Part shown: piece by piece, positions 7,570 through 14,838 of the stretch | Numbering within the stretch: the first letter of the stretch is position 1 | Layout of the letters: every line of letters begins with the position of its first letter | Assembly: GCA_905199445.1 (NCBI GenBank) | Contig: CAJKGK010000037.1 | Coordinates: 1 to 20,540, forward strand | DNA from: an uncultured Lachnospiraceae bacterium | GTDB taxonomy: Bacteria > Bacillota > Clostridia > Lachnospirales > Lachnospiraceae | Direction: 5' to 3' | DNA length: 20,540 nt | The notes under the pieces: model-generated | Databases searched by the model: none | Told to the model about the DNA's origin: nothing | What the model saw: the letters and a program-made list of their open reading frames with translations, nothing else | Made by a program: the position numbers and the translations under genes

Positions 7570-8253
7570 TCAGCTGCCTTTGAGTCTGAACTGATTTTTG
7601 TGGAATTCTAAAATTCCCTCATCCCTTAGCTTACACAAAACGGCTGACATGGCACTGCGCTCCACGGACAGATAATCTGCCAACTGCTGACGGTTAAATG
7701 GGATTTCAAAATAAGAACTTCCCTGACGACCGGCCTGGGCAGACAAATATGCCAGCAGTTTGTCTTTTGTAGTCCGCTCGGACATAAAATACATTTTTTG
7801 AGTCAACGCCATATTTTTATGGGCAAACACATGGAGCAGGTTCTGAATCAGGCGGCTGTGAAACGTACAGGCATTGGTACAGAAACGCATCACCCGACTG
7901 ACATCCATAAACAAAACCTCTGTTTCCTCCCGGGCCACGGCCATCATATCCACCACTGCTTCCGTGCTGCAGGCATAAGTTTCTCCGAAAATACCGCCGG
8001 GAACAATATGGGATAAAATCGAACGGTTTCCCCAGAAATCATCCCGAACAATAAGTACCGCCCCTTTAAGTACCAAACCCATATTTCGAATCCGATCACC
8101 GCTTTTATAAATATCATCGTCTTTTTTAAAAACCTGAACATAAACGCCAAGACAGTCCATGAGACTGATGATCTGTGACCTTTCGATGGCATAAAACAGA
8201 TTGGATGCTTCGATCACCGGCATATAAATTTCCAGTTTTTCCTGTAAATCCAT
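7570..8253 (-). CDS. Crp/Fnr-family transcriptional regulator
   Basis: 227 aa. The N-terminal cyclic-nucleotide-binding beta-roll spans about 20-130 (FKKDDDIYKSGDRIRNMGLVLKG, then GGIFGE near 86-91). A dimer helix runs around 132-160. The winged helix-turn-helix lies at about 182-225 with the recognition segment NRQQLADYLSVERSAMSAVL. Cysteines (34, 95, 125, 129, 207) do not form the N-terminal cluster of true Fnr, so an iron-sulfur sensor is unlikely. The PGGIFGE segment lacks the full Arg-Ser cAMP signature, so the ligand is unknown. GGAGG lies 12 nt before the ATG, a rather long spacing. A TGTTG-N6-CAACA palindrome lies 29-44 bp upstream, suggesting autoregulation. Its targets may be the flanking acyltransferase operon or GH operon; this is inference from position. 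Confidence 0.9.
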   Translation of the reverse strand: MDLQEKLEIYMPVIEASNLFYAIERSQIISLMDCLGVYVQVFKKDDDIYKSGDRIRNMGLVLKGAVLIVRDDFWGNRSILSHIVPGGIFGETYACSTEAVVDMMAVAREETEVLFMDVSRVMRFCTNACTFHSRLIQNLLHVFAHKNMALTQKMYFMSERTTKDKLLAYLSAQAGRQGSSYFEIPFNRQQLADYLSVERSAMSAVLCKLRDEGILEFHKNQFRLKGS

Positions 8254-8281
8254 AAAATTTTAAATCCTCCAGATTAGATTA

Positions 8282-8297
8282 TGTTGTTTATCCAACA
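8282..8297. promoter_or_regulatory. Crp-geometry palindrome upstream of the Crp/Fnr gene
   Basis: TGTTG-TTTATC-CAACA is a perfect inverted repeat of 5-bp half-sites separated by 6 bp, the same geometry as the classical CRP site (TGTGA-N6-TCACA). It lies 29-44 bp before the regulator's ATG, next to a CATAAT -10-like box (minus strand), a position suited to autorepression. I found no second copy in the other intergenic gaps. Confidence 0.4.
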
Positions 8298-8348
8298 GAT
8301 CCACAGACAGCCCTATCACCGACTGACCGTCTGGTTTCTCCAAGCAGA

Positions 8349-10166
8349 TTACATCCTGAATTTTTTGTGAAATTCCTGGGCAAGCTCTGTGTGTCGAAAA
8401 ATCCCCAGCCCCACAAGAAATAAGAAACAAAATCCGGCACAGATAACAGCCAGATAGTCAAAACCAGTGACCCCCAAAAGATAAAGAACAAAAGGAATCA
8501 ATCCATACCCGGCACCCATCACCAGATAAAACAAATACTCTGTCAGCTCCAGTCTCCGGGCTTTAGACACAACAGCCATAGCAGTCAGTACGGCCATGGC
8601 CGCAATAGGAAATACAAAATCCACAGACCAGCGGTGCCAGCCTGTAAGTGCATCCCAGATTATTGCCAAAATAGTTACAAATACCAGCTGCCACATCATA
8701 TTTTTGAGAATATTTCGTCGTTTATAATAGCCGACAACCGCAAATAGGTAGCAACACAAAATCCCCCCTACCACAAACAGCGACCAGCAGCTTTCAGGCG
8801 TCAGCAAGAGATTAACAATCCCGCAAACGACAGCGCCAATGACGCAGATAAAAGTCAGCCACTGAAGCATCCTGCTTCCCAGTTTATTGTCTGTTTTTTT
8901 TATTTCCGGATATGGATTATCTGCCATACTGCAGGTGATGCCATGATTTTTCAGTATGCGGACAAAATTCCGCTGAATATTGGTGCTTAAAAGCTTTGAG
9001 GAGAAGCCCAGCACCAGCTCATCTCCAAAGGAAGCTGTGCACAGCTGCATCTTATCCGTACTTGTAAACACACCAAAACGGCGGATGTAAGGCATATAGG
9101 GTTTGGGCATACGTATAATTCCCACATTGGAAAAAATCGCAGTAATATTTCTGGATCCCAGCTTTGTGCCAGCCTGAAGGAAAAGGTTTTTAATTTCCAG
9201 AGGCACCGCCCGAAGCACCGGATGCTTTTCCAGACGGATATAATCGTTCATTCGCATGGCAATGCGCTCTTTAACCAGTTCTCTCGCAAAAAATGTATTT
9301 ACATGTTCCAGCACATCCTCAAACACCGCCGGTCCATTAAAATGGTAACTAACCTCCAGCCATCCCCAGAAATTGGTCATGGACTGGGATGGAAAATAAT
9401 TTCTCAGATTAATGGGAATCATAAGCGTTACCGGCCGCCGCTGCTGACGCTCCGTCATTTCTTCGTGAATGGCACATAAAAATACCGCTGTCAGATAAAC
9501 AGTCATCGATACTCCAAGAGCCCTGGATTTTTCCAAAAGAGATTTTACCGACAACGTTACCTCTGAAATCTCAATATCATCCCGATCCACCTTTGGTCCG
9601 GACAGCTGAAAGGCCCGCGGTCCCCCTTTTGAACCTCTGGGAAGCTTCTTTGAATAGTATTTGGAAAAACTGTCCACCTCCCGATCCATCCCGGTAACAG
9701 ATTCATCCTGCAGAGCAATATCCGGAAGTTCATCGGACTTATGAGCCAAAATCAGATAATTTTTAATCAGCTCCCTGAAAAACTGGATCGCACCTGTACC
9801 GTCGGTGAGCGCATGAAACACCTCAAAATTAATCCGATCCCTGTAATAGGTCACTTCAAAGAGAAGTTTTTGAGCATCCGGCATATAAATGGTACTGCAG
9901 GGCTTATTTGTCTCCGGCTTTACGATAGCCCGCAAATCCCTGTGTTCCAGATAATACCAAAACAGACCTTTACGCAGCACGGCCTGAAAAACCGGATAAA
10001 TCGCCACGGTCTGATCCAGTGCATCCTGCAGCTTTTCTTTATCTATCATTTCCTCAAGCTGGCAGTAAAACCGGAAAACTCTTGTATCCTTTTTTCCCGT
10101 TGCAGCCGGAAATGCCAGAGCAGCATTATCCAGCTTTCTCCAACGGGAACGCTTTTCTTCGGCCAC
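8349..10166 (-). CDS. Condensation-fold acyltransferase fused to a six-helix membrane domain (DUF6320-like)
   Basis: 605 aa. Residues 1-425 have the chloramphenicol-acetyltransferase/condensation fold of alcohol acetyltransferases and PapA-type enzymes. The catalytic HxxxDG is FHALTDG (H118, D122, G123), and NFWGW (265-269) sits where the family's structural DFGWG-type motif is expected. Residues about 434-590 form six hydrophobic helices (roughly 434-454, 461-481, 491-507, 513-533, 543-565, 569-590), a tail matching what I recall as DUF6320. The acyltransferase domain should sit on the cytoplasmic face of the membrane and esterify a lipid or hydrophobic alcohol; donor and acceptor are unknown. 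The start is GTG with AAGGAGG 8 nt upstream. It begins 3 bp after the hydrolase TAG, so the two are translationally coupled. An ORF from an ATG would lose conserved sequence. Confidence 0.82.
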   Translation of the reverse strand: MAEEKRSRWRKLDNAALAFPAATGKKDTRVFRFYCQLEEMIDKEKLQDALDQTVAIYPVFQAVLRKGLFWYYLEHRDLRAIVKPETNKPCSTIYMPDAQKLLFEVTYYRDRINFEVFHALTDGTGAIQFFRELIKNYLILAHKSDELPDIALQDESVTGMDREVDSFSKYYSKKLPRGSKGGPRAFQLSGPKVDRDDIEISEVTLSVKSLLEKSRALGVSMTVYLTAVFLCAIHEEMTERQQRRPVTLMIPINLRNYFPSQSMTNFWGWLEVSYHFNGPAVFEDVLEHVNTFFARELVKERIAMRMNDYIRLEKHPVLRAVPLEIKNLFLQAGTKLGSRNITAIFSNVGIIRMPKPYMPYIRRFGVFTSTDKMQLCTASFGDELVLGFSSKLLSTNIQRNFVRILKNHGITCSMADNPYPEIKKTDNKLGSRMLQWLTFICVIGAVVCGIVNLLLTPESCWSLFVVGGILCCYLFAVVGYYKRRNILKNMMWQLVFVTILAIIWDALTGWHRWSVDFVFPIAAMAVLTAMAVVSKARRLELTEYLFYLVMGAGYGLIPFVLYLLGVTGFDYLAVICAGFCFLFLVGLGIFRHTELAQEFHKKFRM

Positions 10167-10169
10167 AGC

Positions 10170-11102
10170 CTACGCCTCCTTCAAAAATTCATTAATATAA
10201 TCAAAACTTTCCTGAACATGGAGATGTTTGATGCCCAGAGCAAAAAAACCATGAAGCGCATCCATAATTCTGTGAATCTCCACCTCATTTCCGGCCTCCA
10301 TAAGACGACGTCCAAAATCCTCACCTTCATCTCTTAAGGGATCAAATTCTGCAGTTAAAATTAAAGTTTTAGGAAGACCGGTCAAATCTCCCGCTAAAAT
10401 CGGTGCAAAATAAGGATTCTCCCGATCCTTTGGACTTTCCTGATACAGGTTTAAATAATTGTCTATTTTCCCTGCTGTCAGCAAATAGTCTGTCCCGTTT
10501 TCCCTGACCGAAGGATAAGGCGAAGTGTCTGTATAATCATTATTCACCGCAGGATAAATCAAAATCTGTCGCTGGGGCATAAATTCTCCCTTTTCTTTGC
10601 ACAGCAGGCACAAAGCAGCCGCCAGATTCCCACCTGCACTGTCTCCGATAATTGTAATCTCATCGGGATCTGTATTTAAAATAAAACGATTGGTAAATAA
10701 GACTCTGGCCACAGCATAGCAGTCCATCAGGCCGGTAGGGAAACGAAATTCCGGTGCCAGACGATATTCCACGGAAACCACAATGTGATCTGTGGACTGG
10801 GACATCTGGGCACAGACTCTGTCATAATTATCCACGCTTTCTGTGACCCAGCCGCCGCCGTGAATAAACAAAAGCACAGGGCAAGAATGCCCTTCCTTCA
10901 GCCCCTGGTCCATCGCCTCCTGAGATGGAAAATAGATCCGAACCGGAACCTCATAATCACCATTATAAATCTTTTCATCCAGTTTTTTCACAAAAATCCG
11001 CATAGGATCCAGACGCTTCAAATCTGCAAGACGGCGTGAGGCCTCCACTTCAATTTCGTCATAGGATAGTGCCTTTAAAAGTAATTTTACTGCCTTATTC
11101 AT
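10170..11102 (-). CDS. HSL-family alpha/beta hydrolase (esterase/lipase)
   Basis: 310 aa, cytoplasmic. It is a carboxylesterase of the hormone-sensitive-lipase group: oxyanion motif HGGGW (81-85), nucleophile elbow GDSAGGN (S155), acid D254 in EFDPLRD and base H284 in DALHGF. YRLAPE (113-118) is also typical. The group cleaves short- to medium-chain acyl esters. Its ATG overlaps the TGA of the small membrane protein gene (ATGA, 11099-11102), and its stop is 3 bp from the acyltransferase start, so all three are expected in fixed proportion. Being next to an acyltransferase, it may remove, edit or supply the same acyl group; that is inference. A short N-terminal helical cap (1-45) precedes the core, as in the group. 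Confidence 0.92.
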   Translation of the reverse strand: MNKAVKLLLKALSYDEIEVEASRRLADLKRLDPMRIFVKKLDEKIYNGDYEVPVRIYFPSQEAMDQGLKEGHSCPVLLFIHGGGWVTESVDNYDRVCAQMSQSTDHIVVSVEYRLAPEFRFPTGLMDCYAVARVLFTNRFILNTDPDEITIIGDSAGGNLAAALCLLCKEKGEFMPQRQILIYPAVNNDYTDTSPYPSVRENGTDYLLTAGKIDNYLNLYQESPKDRENPYFAPILAGDLTGLPKTLILTAEFDPLRDEGEDFGRRLMEAGNEVEIHRIMDALHGFFALGIKHLHVQESFDYINEFLKEA

Positions 11103-11311
11103 TCTGATGTCCTTTCATTGTCTTCCGATATCATCTGATCATCTTCATTGAATCGCTCATGATCTTCCCTGCTTCCTTTGTTATCTTCCTTTTGACGAAT
11201 TTTTTTTACTTTACTTCTGTAAATCATGTAAGTCACACCGGCAGACAACACAGCCACCAGCAGTGAGGCTGCTCCGATCATAATTATAAAGATCACTTTA
11301 TATTCCATCAT
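11099..11311 (-). CDS. Small single-pass membrane protein with acidic/charged tail
   Basis: 70 aa. A hydrophobic helix at about 5-31 is followed by a basic stop-transfer patch (RSKVKKIRQK) and a highly charged, probably disordered tail with recurring E-D/N-E-R groups (EDHER, EDNER). Topology is likely N-out, with the tail in the cytoplasm. No family is recognised. Support for it being real: it is the first gene of an operon, its TGA overlaps the hydrolase ATG by 4 bp, a promoter lies upstream, and the hydrophobic-then-charged pattern is coherent. The ribosome binding site is weak (GCAGG, 5 nt before ATG at 11311; a second ATG follows directly). It could anchor the hydrolase or acyltransferase at the membrane. 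Confidence 0.72.
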   Translation of the reverse strand: MMEYKVIFIIMIGAASLLVAVLSAGVTYMIYRSKVKKIRQKEDNKGSREDHERFNEDDQMISEDNERTSE

Positions 11312-11321
11312 TTATACCTGC

Positions 11322-11351
11322 AGGCACTCTATTCATAATGATTCAGTGCCT
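11322..11351 (-). promoter_or_regulatory. Hairpin just before the small membrane protein gene
   Basis: AGGCACT (11351-11345) pairs perfectly with AGTGCCT (11328-11322) in the leader RNA, loop 16 nt. The 3' arm ends one base before the weak GCAGG ribosome binding site. Such a placement can lower or control translation of the operon. No known riboswitch or leader family is recognised. Confidence 0.35.
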
Positions 11352-11423
11352 TTCCTTCCATATTCAAATATACGTTCTATCATTTGTGTTAAAATATATT
11401 GCCTGTGGTTCACGGCTGTTTTT

Positions 11424-11452
11424 ATTTTATCACATACGGATCATTTTCTAAA
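11424..11452 (-). promoter_or_regulatory. Promoter of the membrane protein-hydrolase-acyltransferase operon
   Basis: TTTAGA (11447-11452) is separated by 17 bp from TAAAAT (11424-11429) on the minus strand. The matches to consensus are four of six and five of six. The start would be near 11417, giving a leader of about 105 nt that includes the 11322-11351 hairpin. It lies just downstream of the strong terminator of the flavodiiron gene, so the operon is independently transcribed. Confidence 0.5.
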
Positions 11453-11474
11453 GGAAGAAATCCGTTTCAGGATT

Positions 11475-11521
11475 AAAAATCCGCTTTGGAGCGTAAATAT
11501 CGCACACCAAAGCGGATTTTT
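11475..11521 (-). terminator. Strong intrinsic terminator after the flavodiiron gene
   Basis: A perfect 15-bp stem (AAAAATCCGCTTTGG at 11475-11489 against 11507-11521) encloses a 17-nt loop that can itself form GCG/CGC. The flanking A and T runs make it bidirectional in form. It lies 49 bp after the flavodiiron stop codon and separates it from the next operon. Confidence 0.9.
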
Positions 11522-11569
11522 ATTTTACAGCTATTTATCTGTTTGCATGAAACCCGGAAAATGTCTTAC

Positions 11570-14116
11570 TTACCTTTTCTCCGGAATCGTCACCACTGTC
11601 TGCCATGAGGCGCCTTCCTCCAGAGCCTGACTTAACTGAGCCATTCGGCTCACATCTCCGATCAGAATCACACCACAAAGACGATTATTTAAAAAGTACA
11701 GTTTTTCGTACTGTTTTCTGCCCATATCTTTAAATTCCATTGTTTTATAAACAAGATTAGGATTCTTTCCATTATCTCCGGCTGCGAATAAAGCCGTATT
11801 CATACCGTGGAAATTTAAAGCTGCAGGTACGGTTGTATAGGTCAAATCATCTCCGGCTGCATTTGCTCCGGCAACACGTCCCTGCTCAACAGCTTCCGGC
11901 CAGATTGCAAAATTCAGGCCTTCAAATTGAGCACAGTCACCACAGGCATAAACAGACGGCAGATTCGTTTCCATATGGTCATTGACAAGAACAGCCCGAT
12001 CAATGGATGTACCTGCATCTGCAGCCAGCGCTGTATTGGCTCGGACACCGGTGGACATAATCACAAGCTGGGCAGGAAGGTACTCACCGCTTCCCAGTCT
12101 CACACCGCAAACATGTCCATCGCCCTCAATCGACGTAATCTGTACGCCTGTATAAATCATAATACCCTGGCCTTCACTGATCGTCTTTAAAAGTTCTCCG
12201 GCCGGCAGATCCAACTGACGTCCCATAAGCATCGGTGCAAGCTCTAAAACAGTGACATGCAATCCCGCCTTCTTAAGCTCCCAGGCAGCTTCCAGTCCGA
12301 GAACACCGCCGCCAATCACAACCGCATCTTTAGTTTCTGACATCAGGTGTGCAATACGCTTTGTATCATCCAGACGACGAATCACTCTAACTTCCGGCAG
12401 ATCTGCGCCTGGAATCGGAGGAACAAAACACTCGGATCCGGCTGCATAAATTAATTTTGTATACTTAAACCGGCTGCCATCAGAAAGAATCACTTCTTTC
12501 TCCTGAGGATCAATTTGAGTTACTTCCTTGCCCAAAACCTGAATAATACCATTTTGTTCATACCACTGATCTGTCTCCACAGCGATCTGTTCAAAATCCA
12601 GATCTGCCATAATAGATTTGGTCAGCATAGGACGATTATAGGTGCTGTATGCCTCATTGGAAACCATCACGATAGAACCGGTCTTATCCCGCTCCCGAAT
12701 TGCTTTTGCAGCATTAAAACCTGCAGCACCATTACCGATAATCACATAAAAATCCTGAGTATTATTGGAAAACTCTACAGTCTGAGCTTCCACAGGGACA
12801 AAGTTTTCCCGTCCCACACCACAGACCGGACAAATCTCAAGGGAAGAATCAAAAATCTCACCACAGACAAGACACTTAACCAGTGTCCGTGCACCTTTTG
12901 GTGCTTTCTTTGGATTTTCTTTATTCTGAAGCACACATCCAAAGTTATAGCCAAACTCATAAGCATCAATCAGATTAGCTTCACTTGGTTTAAAGCGAAC
13001 ACGAAGTCCATCTACAGTTTTCATTTTCAGCTGTTTTAAACGCTCAGTCAGATGCAAAACAGCTTCACCGCTCCAGCCATAGCTGCCAAAAGCGCCGGCC
13101 AGTTTTCCGCCATGAACCGGAGGGTACATATTCGTTGTCAGATCCCAGATCGGTTTAAGGGCTTCCTGTAAAATTGTAGGACTTCCTAAAAGTATACCGT
13201 CTGCAAAAGCCAGTTCCTCAAGAACCGCAGCCTGATCGGCTTCCACCATATCATATGCTCTGACATCAATATCCCCGCTGTCTGTGATACCTTGTGCAAT
13301 TTTTTCAGCCAGCGTTTTCGTATAGCCATAGGCACTGACATAGGGCATAATTACGGTTTTACGCGAATTGGGATGAATCACTGTACACCACTGTTCATAG
13401 GTGTCCAGCATCTCATCGATCCGTGTATCCAATACCGGTCCATGCCCGGTACAGATCATGGTCAAATCCAGCTGACGCACCCGATCCAGTGCCTTTTTCA
13501 TAAAAGGTTTAAAAGGCCCGATAATATTATCAAAGTAATACTTTGTAGCCCGCATATAACCTTCATGATCCGTCACTTTGCTTGCCAATACATCCTTAAA
13601 TCCATAATGAGAACCAAAGGAATCACAGGTTACAAGAATCTGCTCCTCCTCAATATAAGTATACATGGTATCCGGCCAGTGAAGGTTGGGAACCACAAGG
13701 AATTTCAGTGTTTTGTCACCGATTTTCATCTCCTGATTATCTTTAACAGGGATGGCCGTAAACTCACCATTTACAATTTCCTTTAAAAATCCGATGGCAC
13801 AGCCTGTGGCAATGATTTTAAGTCCAGGATTTAATTCCAGCAGACGCTTTACACTTCCGGCATGATCCGGTTCCGTATGATTCACAACAAGATAATCAAT
13901 CTTAGCACAGTCTGTAATTTCATTCACTTTCGCCAGGTACTCATCAAAAAATTTTTCTTTTGCAGTCTCAAACAAAATTGTCTTGTCACCGGCTTTAAGC
14001 ACATAGGAGTTATAGGTTGTCCCAAATTCCGTGTACATAATAATATCAAACACACGAAGCTGGTCATCCACAATACCTGTCCAATAAAAATTATTTCTCA
14101 GTTCCATTGATTCCAT
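11570..14116 (-). CDS. Class F flavodiiron protein: MBL-flavodoxin-rubredoxin-NADH:rubredoxin reductase fusion
   Basis: 848 aa in one frame. Residues 1-250 are the diiron beta-lactamase-fold domain with ligands HTEPDH (H80, E82, D84, H85 region), H146, D165 and H225. Residues 254-400 are the FMN flavodoxin domain (PYVSAYGYT loop). Residues about 412-440 are a short rubredoxin with CLVCG (C415, C418) and CPVCG (C429, C432), spaced as in rubrerythrin. Residues 455-848 are an FAD/NAD oxidoreductase: first Rossmann GNGAAG (461-466), NAD site GGGVLGLEAAW (602-612), FAD motif YACGDC (723-728). Electrons from NADH can pass FAD, rubredoxin, FMN and diiron to reduce O2 to water, or NO to N2O. Related class F proteins in Clostridia are mainly O2 reductases. 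ATG at 14116 follows GGTGG by 7 nt; a second ATG at 14107 is possible. Monocistronic, cytoplasmic, for oxygen defence. Confidence 0.96.
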   Translation of the reverse strand: MESMELRNNFYWTGIVDDQLRVFDIIMYTEFGTTYNSYVLKAGDKTILFETAKEKFFDEYLAKVNEITDCAKIDYLVVNHTEPDHAGSVKRLLELNPGLKIIATGCAIGFLKEIVNGEFTAIPVKDNQEMKIGDKTLKFLVVPNLHWPDTMYTYIEEEQILVTCDSFGSHYGFKDVLASKVTDHEGYMRATKYYFDNIIGPFKPFMKKALDRVRQLDLTMICTGHGPVLDTRIDEMLDTYEQWCTVIHPNSRKTVIMPYVSAYGYTKTLAEKIAQGITDSGDIDVRAYDMVEADQAAVLEELAFADGILLGSPTILQEALKPIWDLTTNMYPPVHGGKLAGAFGSYGWSGEAVLHLTERLKQLKMKTVDGLRVRFKPSEANLIDAYEFGYNFGCVLQNKENPKKAPKGARTLVKCLVCGEIFDSSLEICPVCGVGRENFVPVEAQTVEFSNNTQDFYVIIGNGAAGFNAAKAIRERDKTGSIVMVSNEAYSTYNRPMLTKSIMADLDFEQIAVETDQWYEQNGIIQVLGKEVTQIDPQEKEVILSDGSRFKYTKLIYAAGSECFVPPIPGADLPEVRVIRRLDDTKRIAHLMSETKDAVVIGGGVLGLEAAWELKKAGLHVTVLELAPMLMGRQLDLPAGELLKTISEGQGIMIYTGVQITSIEGDGHVCGVRLGSGEYLPAQLVIMSTGVRANTALAADAGTSIDRAVLVNDHMETNLPSVYACGDCAQFEGLNFAIWPEAVEQGRVAGANAAGDDLTYTTVPAALNFHGMNTALFAAGDNGKNPNLVYKTMEFKDMGRKQYEKLYFLNNRLCGVILIGDVSRMAQLSQALEEGASWQTVVTIPEKR

Positions 14117-14171
14117 AAAACGACCACCCTTTCCTTTTCCTTTATGCCCGTATAGTCTATTTGAGGGCCCT

Positions 14172-14190
14172 GTGAAACATAATTTTTCAC
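14172..14190. promoter_or_regulatory. Inverted repeat at the flavodiiron transcription start
   Basis: GTGAAA (14172-14177), 7 bp, TTTCAC (14185-14190): a perfect 6-bp inverted repeat just downstream of the predicted start point (near 14191) of the flavodiiron gene. The half-site recalls the GTGAA/TTCAC of Rex sites, but the spacer is too long for Rex, so the binding protein is unknown. Confidence 0.35.
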
Positions 14191-14197
14191 CAATTTC

Positions 14198-14203
14198 ATT
14201 ATA
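14198..14203 (-). promoter_or_regulatory. -10 box of the flavodiiron gene
   Basis: A perfect TATAAT on the minus strand, 82 bp before the ATG. The -35 region (AGAATT at 17 bp) is poor and is covered by the right-hand inverted repeat, which suggests control by a regulator. Confidence 0.5.
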
Positions 14204-14206
14204 TTC

Positions 14207-14243
14207 GATTATTGGAAAAAATTCTATGAATTATCCAATAATC
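14207..14243. repeat. Long inverted repeat over the flavodiiron -35 region
   Basis: GATTATTGGA (14207-14216) and TCCAATAATC (14234-14243) are a perfect 10-bp inverted repeat. Inside it AATTC (14220-14224) and GAATT (14228-14232) add a second 5-bp arm around TAT. It overlaps the -35 region of the minus-strand promoter and lies 24 bp before the -35 of the divergent lipoprotein promoter. It is followed by a T-rich run on the plus strand, but no plus-strand gene precedes it, so an operator is more likely than a terminator. Confidence 0.5.
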
Positions 14244-14266
14244 TTATTTTTTTAATATTTTTTAAA

Positions 14267-14295
14267 TTTACTTTGAAGAGCAATTCAAGTATAAT
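14267..14295 (+). promoter_or_regulatory. Promoter of the lipoprotein gene
   Basis: TTTACT (14267-14272), 17 bp, perfect TATAAT (14290-14295). The start would be near 14302, about 22 nt before the ATG, with GGAGG at 14311-14315 in between. Confidence 0.7.
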
Positions 14296-14323
14296 TTTAT
14301 CATAAAAACAGGAGGTATGATGT

Positions 14324-14719
14324 ATGAAAAAGAAACTTACTACACTATTACTCATGATGGCCACGCTTTTAATGCTGGCGGCCGGATGCTCCGGCGGTAA
14401 ATCAGATCCCATTGTCGGTGACTGGTCAGCAACTAAGATCAAGGCTGCCGGTATTGAACTGGATCTGGCCACATTTGCAGAACAGGCCGGTATGGAAATC
14501 AGTGCCGAATTTACATTTACCAATGACGGTAAATTCAACGGCACCGTCACCAACGGTGAGGAAAGCGAAACTTCCGATGACGGTACATGGAAAGCCACAG
14601 ACAACGGCTACGATCTCACGATCGATGATGAAACAATCACTGCCACATTGACTGAAGGTGCACTGACCATGAATATCGAAGGTGTTGAGATGGTTTTCGA
14701 AAAAGGTAAAGAAAAGTAA
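14324..14719 (+). CDS. Small secreted lipoprotein, lipocalin-like
   Basis: 131 aa, the only plus-strand gene. MKKK start, hydrophobic stretch 5-20 and lipobox LAAGC with the lipidated cysteine at 22, followed by SGGKSD, predict a membrane-anchored protein on the outer face. The mature part (GDWSATKIKAAG..., FTFTNDGKFNG, DDGTWKATDNGYDLTI, ITATLTEGALTM) shows the repeated strand pattern of lipocalin-like, calycin-type beta barrels seen in many Clostridia lipoproteins. The ligand is unknown. The ATG at 14324 is 8 nt after GGAGG; an earlier in-frame start is unsuited. It is transcribed divergently from the flavodiiron gene and ends at a bidirectional terminator. Acidic composition contrasts with the neighbouring cytoplasmic enzymes. 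Confidence 0.88.
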   Translation: MKKKLTTLLLMMATLLMLAAGCSGGKSDPIVGDWSATKIKAAGIELDLATFAEQAGMEISAEFTFTNDGKFNGTVTNGEESETSDDGTWKATDNGYDLTIDDETITATLTEGALTMNIEGVEMVFEKGKEK

Positions 14720-14736
14720 AAGCAAACCACAAGCTA

Positions 14737-14804
14737 AAAACGGGTCCCAGACATTGATTTGAGTCATAGATCAAACACTCAGCATCAATGTTTAGGCCCG
14801 TTTT
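14737..14804. terminator. Bidirectional terminator between convergent genes
   Basis: AAAACGGGTC (14737-14746) pairs with GGCCCGTTTT (14795-14804), 10 bp with one G-U, and inside it ACATTGAT pairs with ATCAATGT (8 bp). T runs on both strands let it end the lipoprotein transcript (plus) and the serine hydrolase transcript (minus), whose stop codons flank it. Confidence 0.85.
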
Positions 14805-14838
14805 CTATTGAGAATATTTAAAAGCTTGGAAAAATAAG

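Noticed and set aside
7570..8253. Calling the Crp/Fnr protein an oxygen-sensing Fnr
   Set aside because: The cysteines are scattered and no N-terminal iron-sulfur cluster motif is present.
14171..14191. Rex (NADH/NAD sensor) site at the flavodiiron promoter
   Set aside because: The half-sites GTGAA/TTCAC are separated by 9 bp, not the 4 bp of Rex sites; kept only as an unassigned inverted repeat.
14207..14260. Plus-strand intrinsic terminator (inverted repeat followed by T-rich run)
   Set aside because: No plus-strand gene lies upstream to terminate, and the repeat overlaps the minus-strand promoter, so an operator is a better reading.
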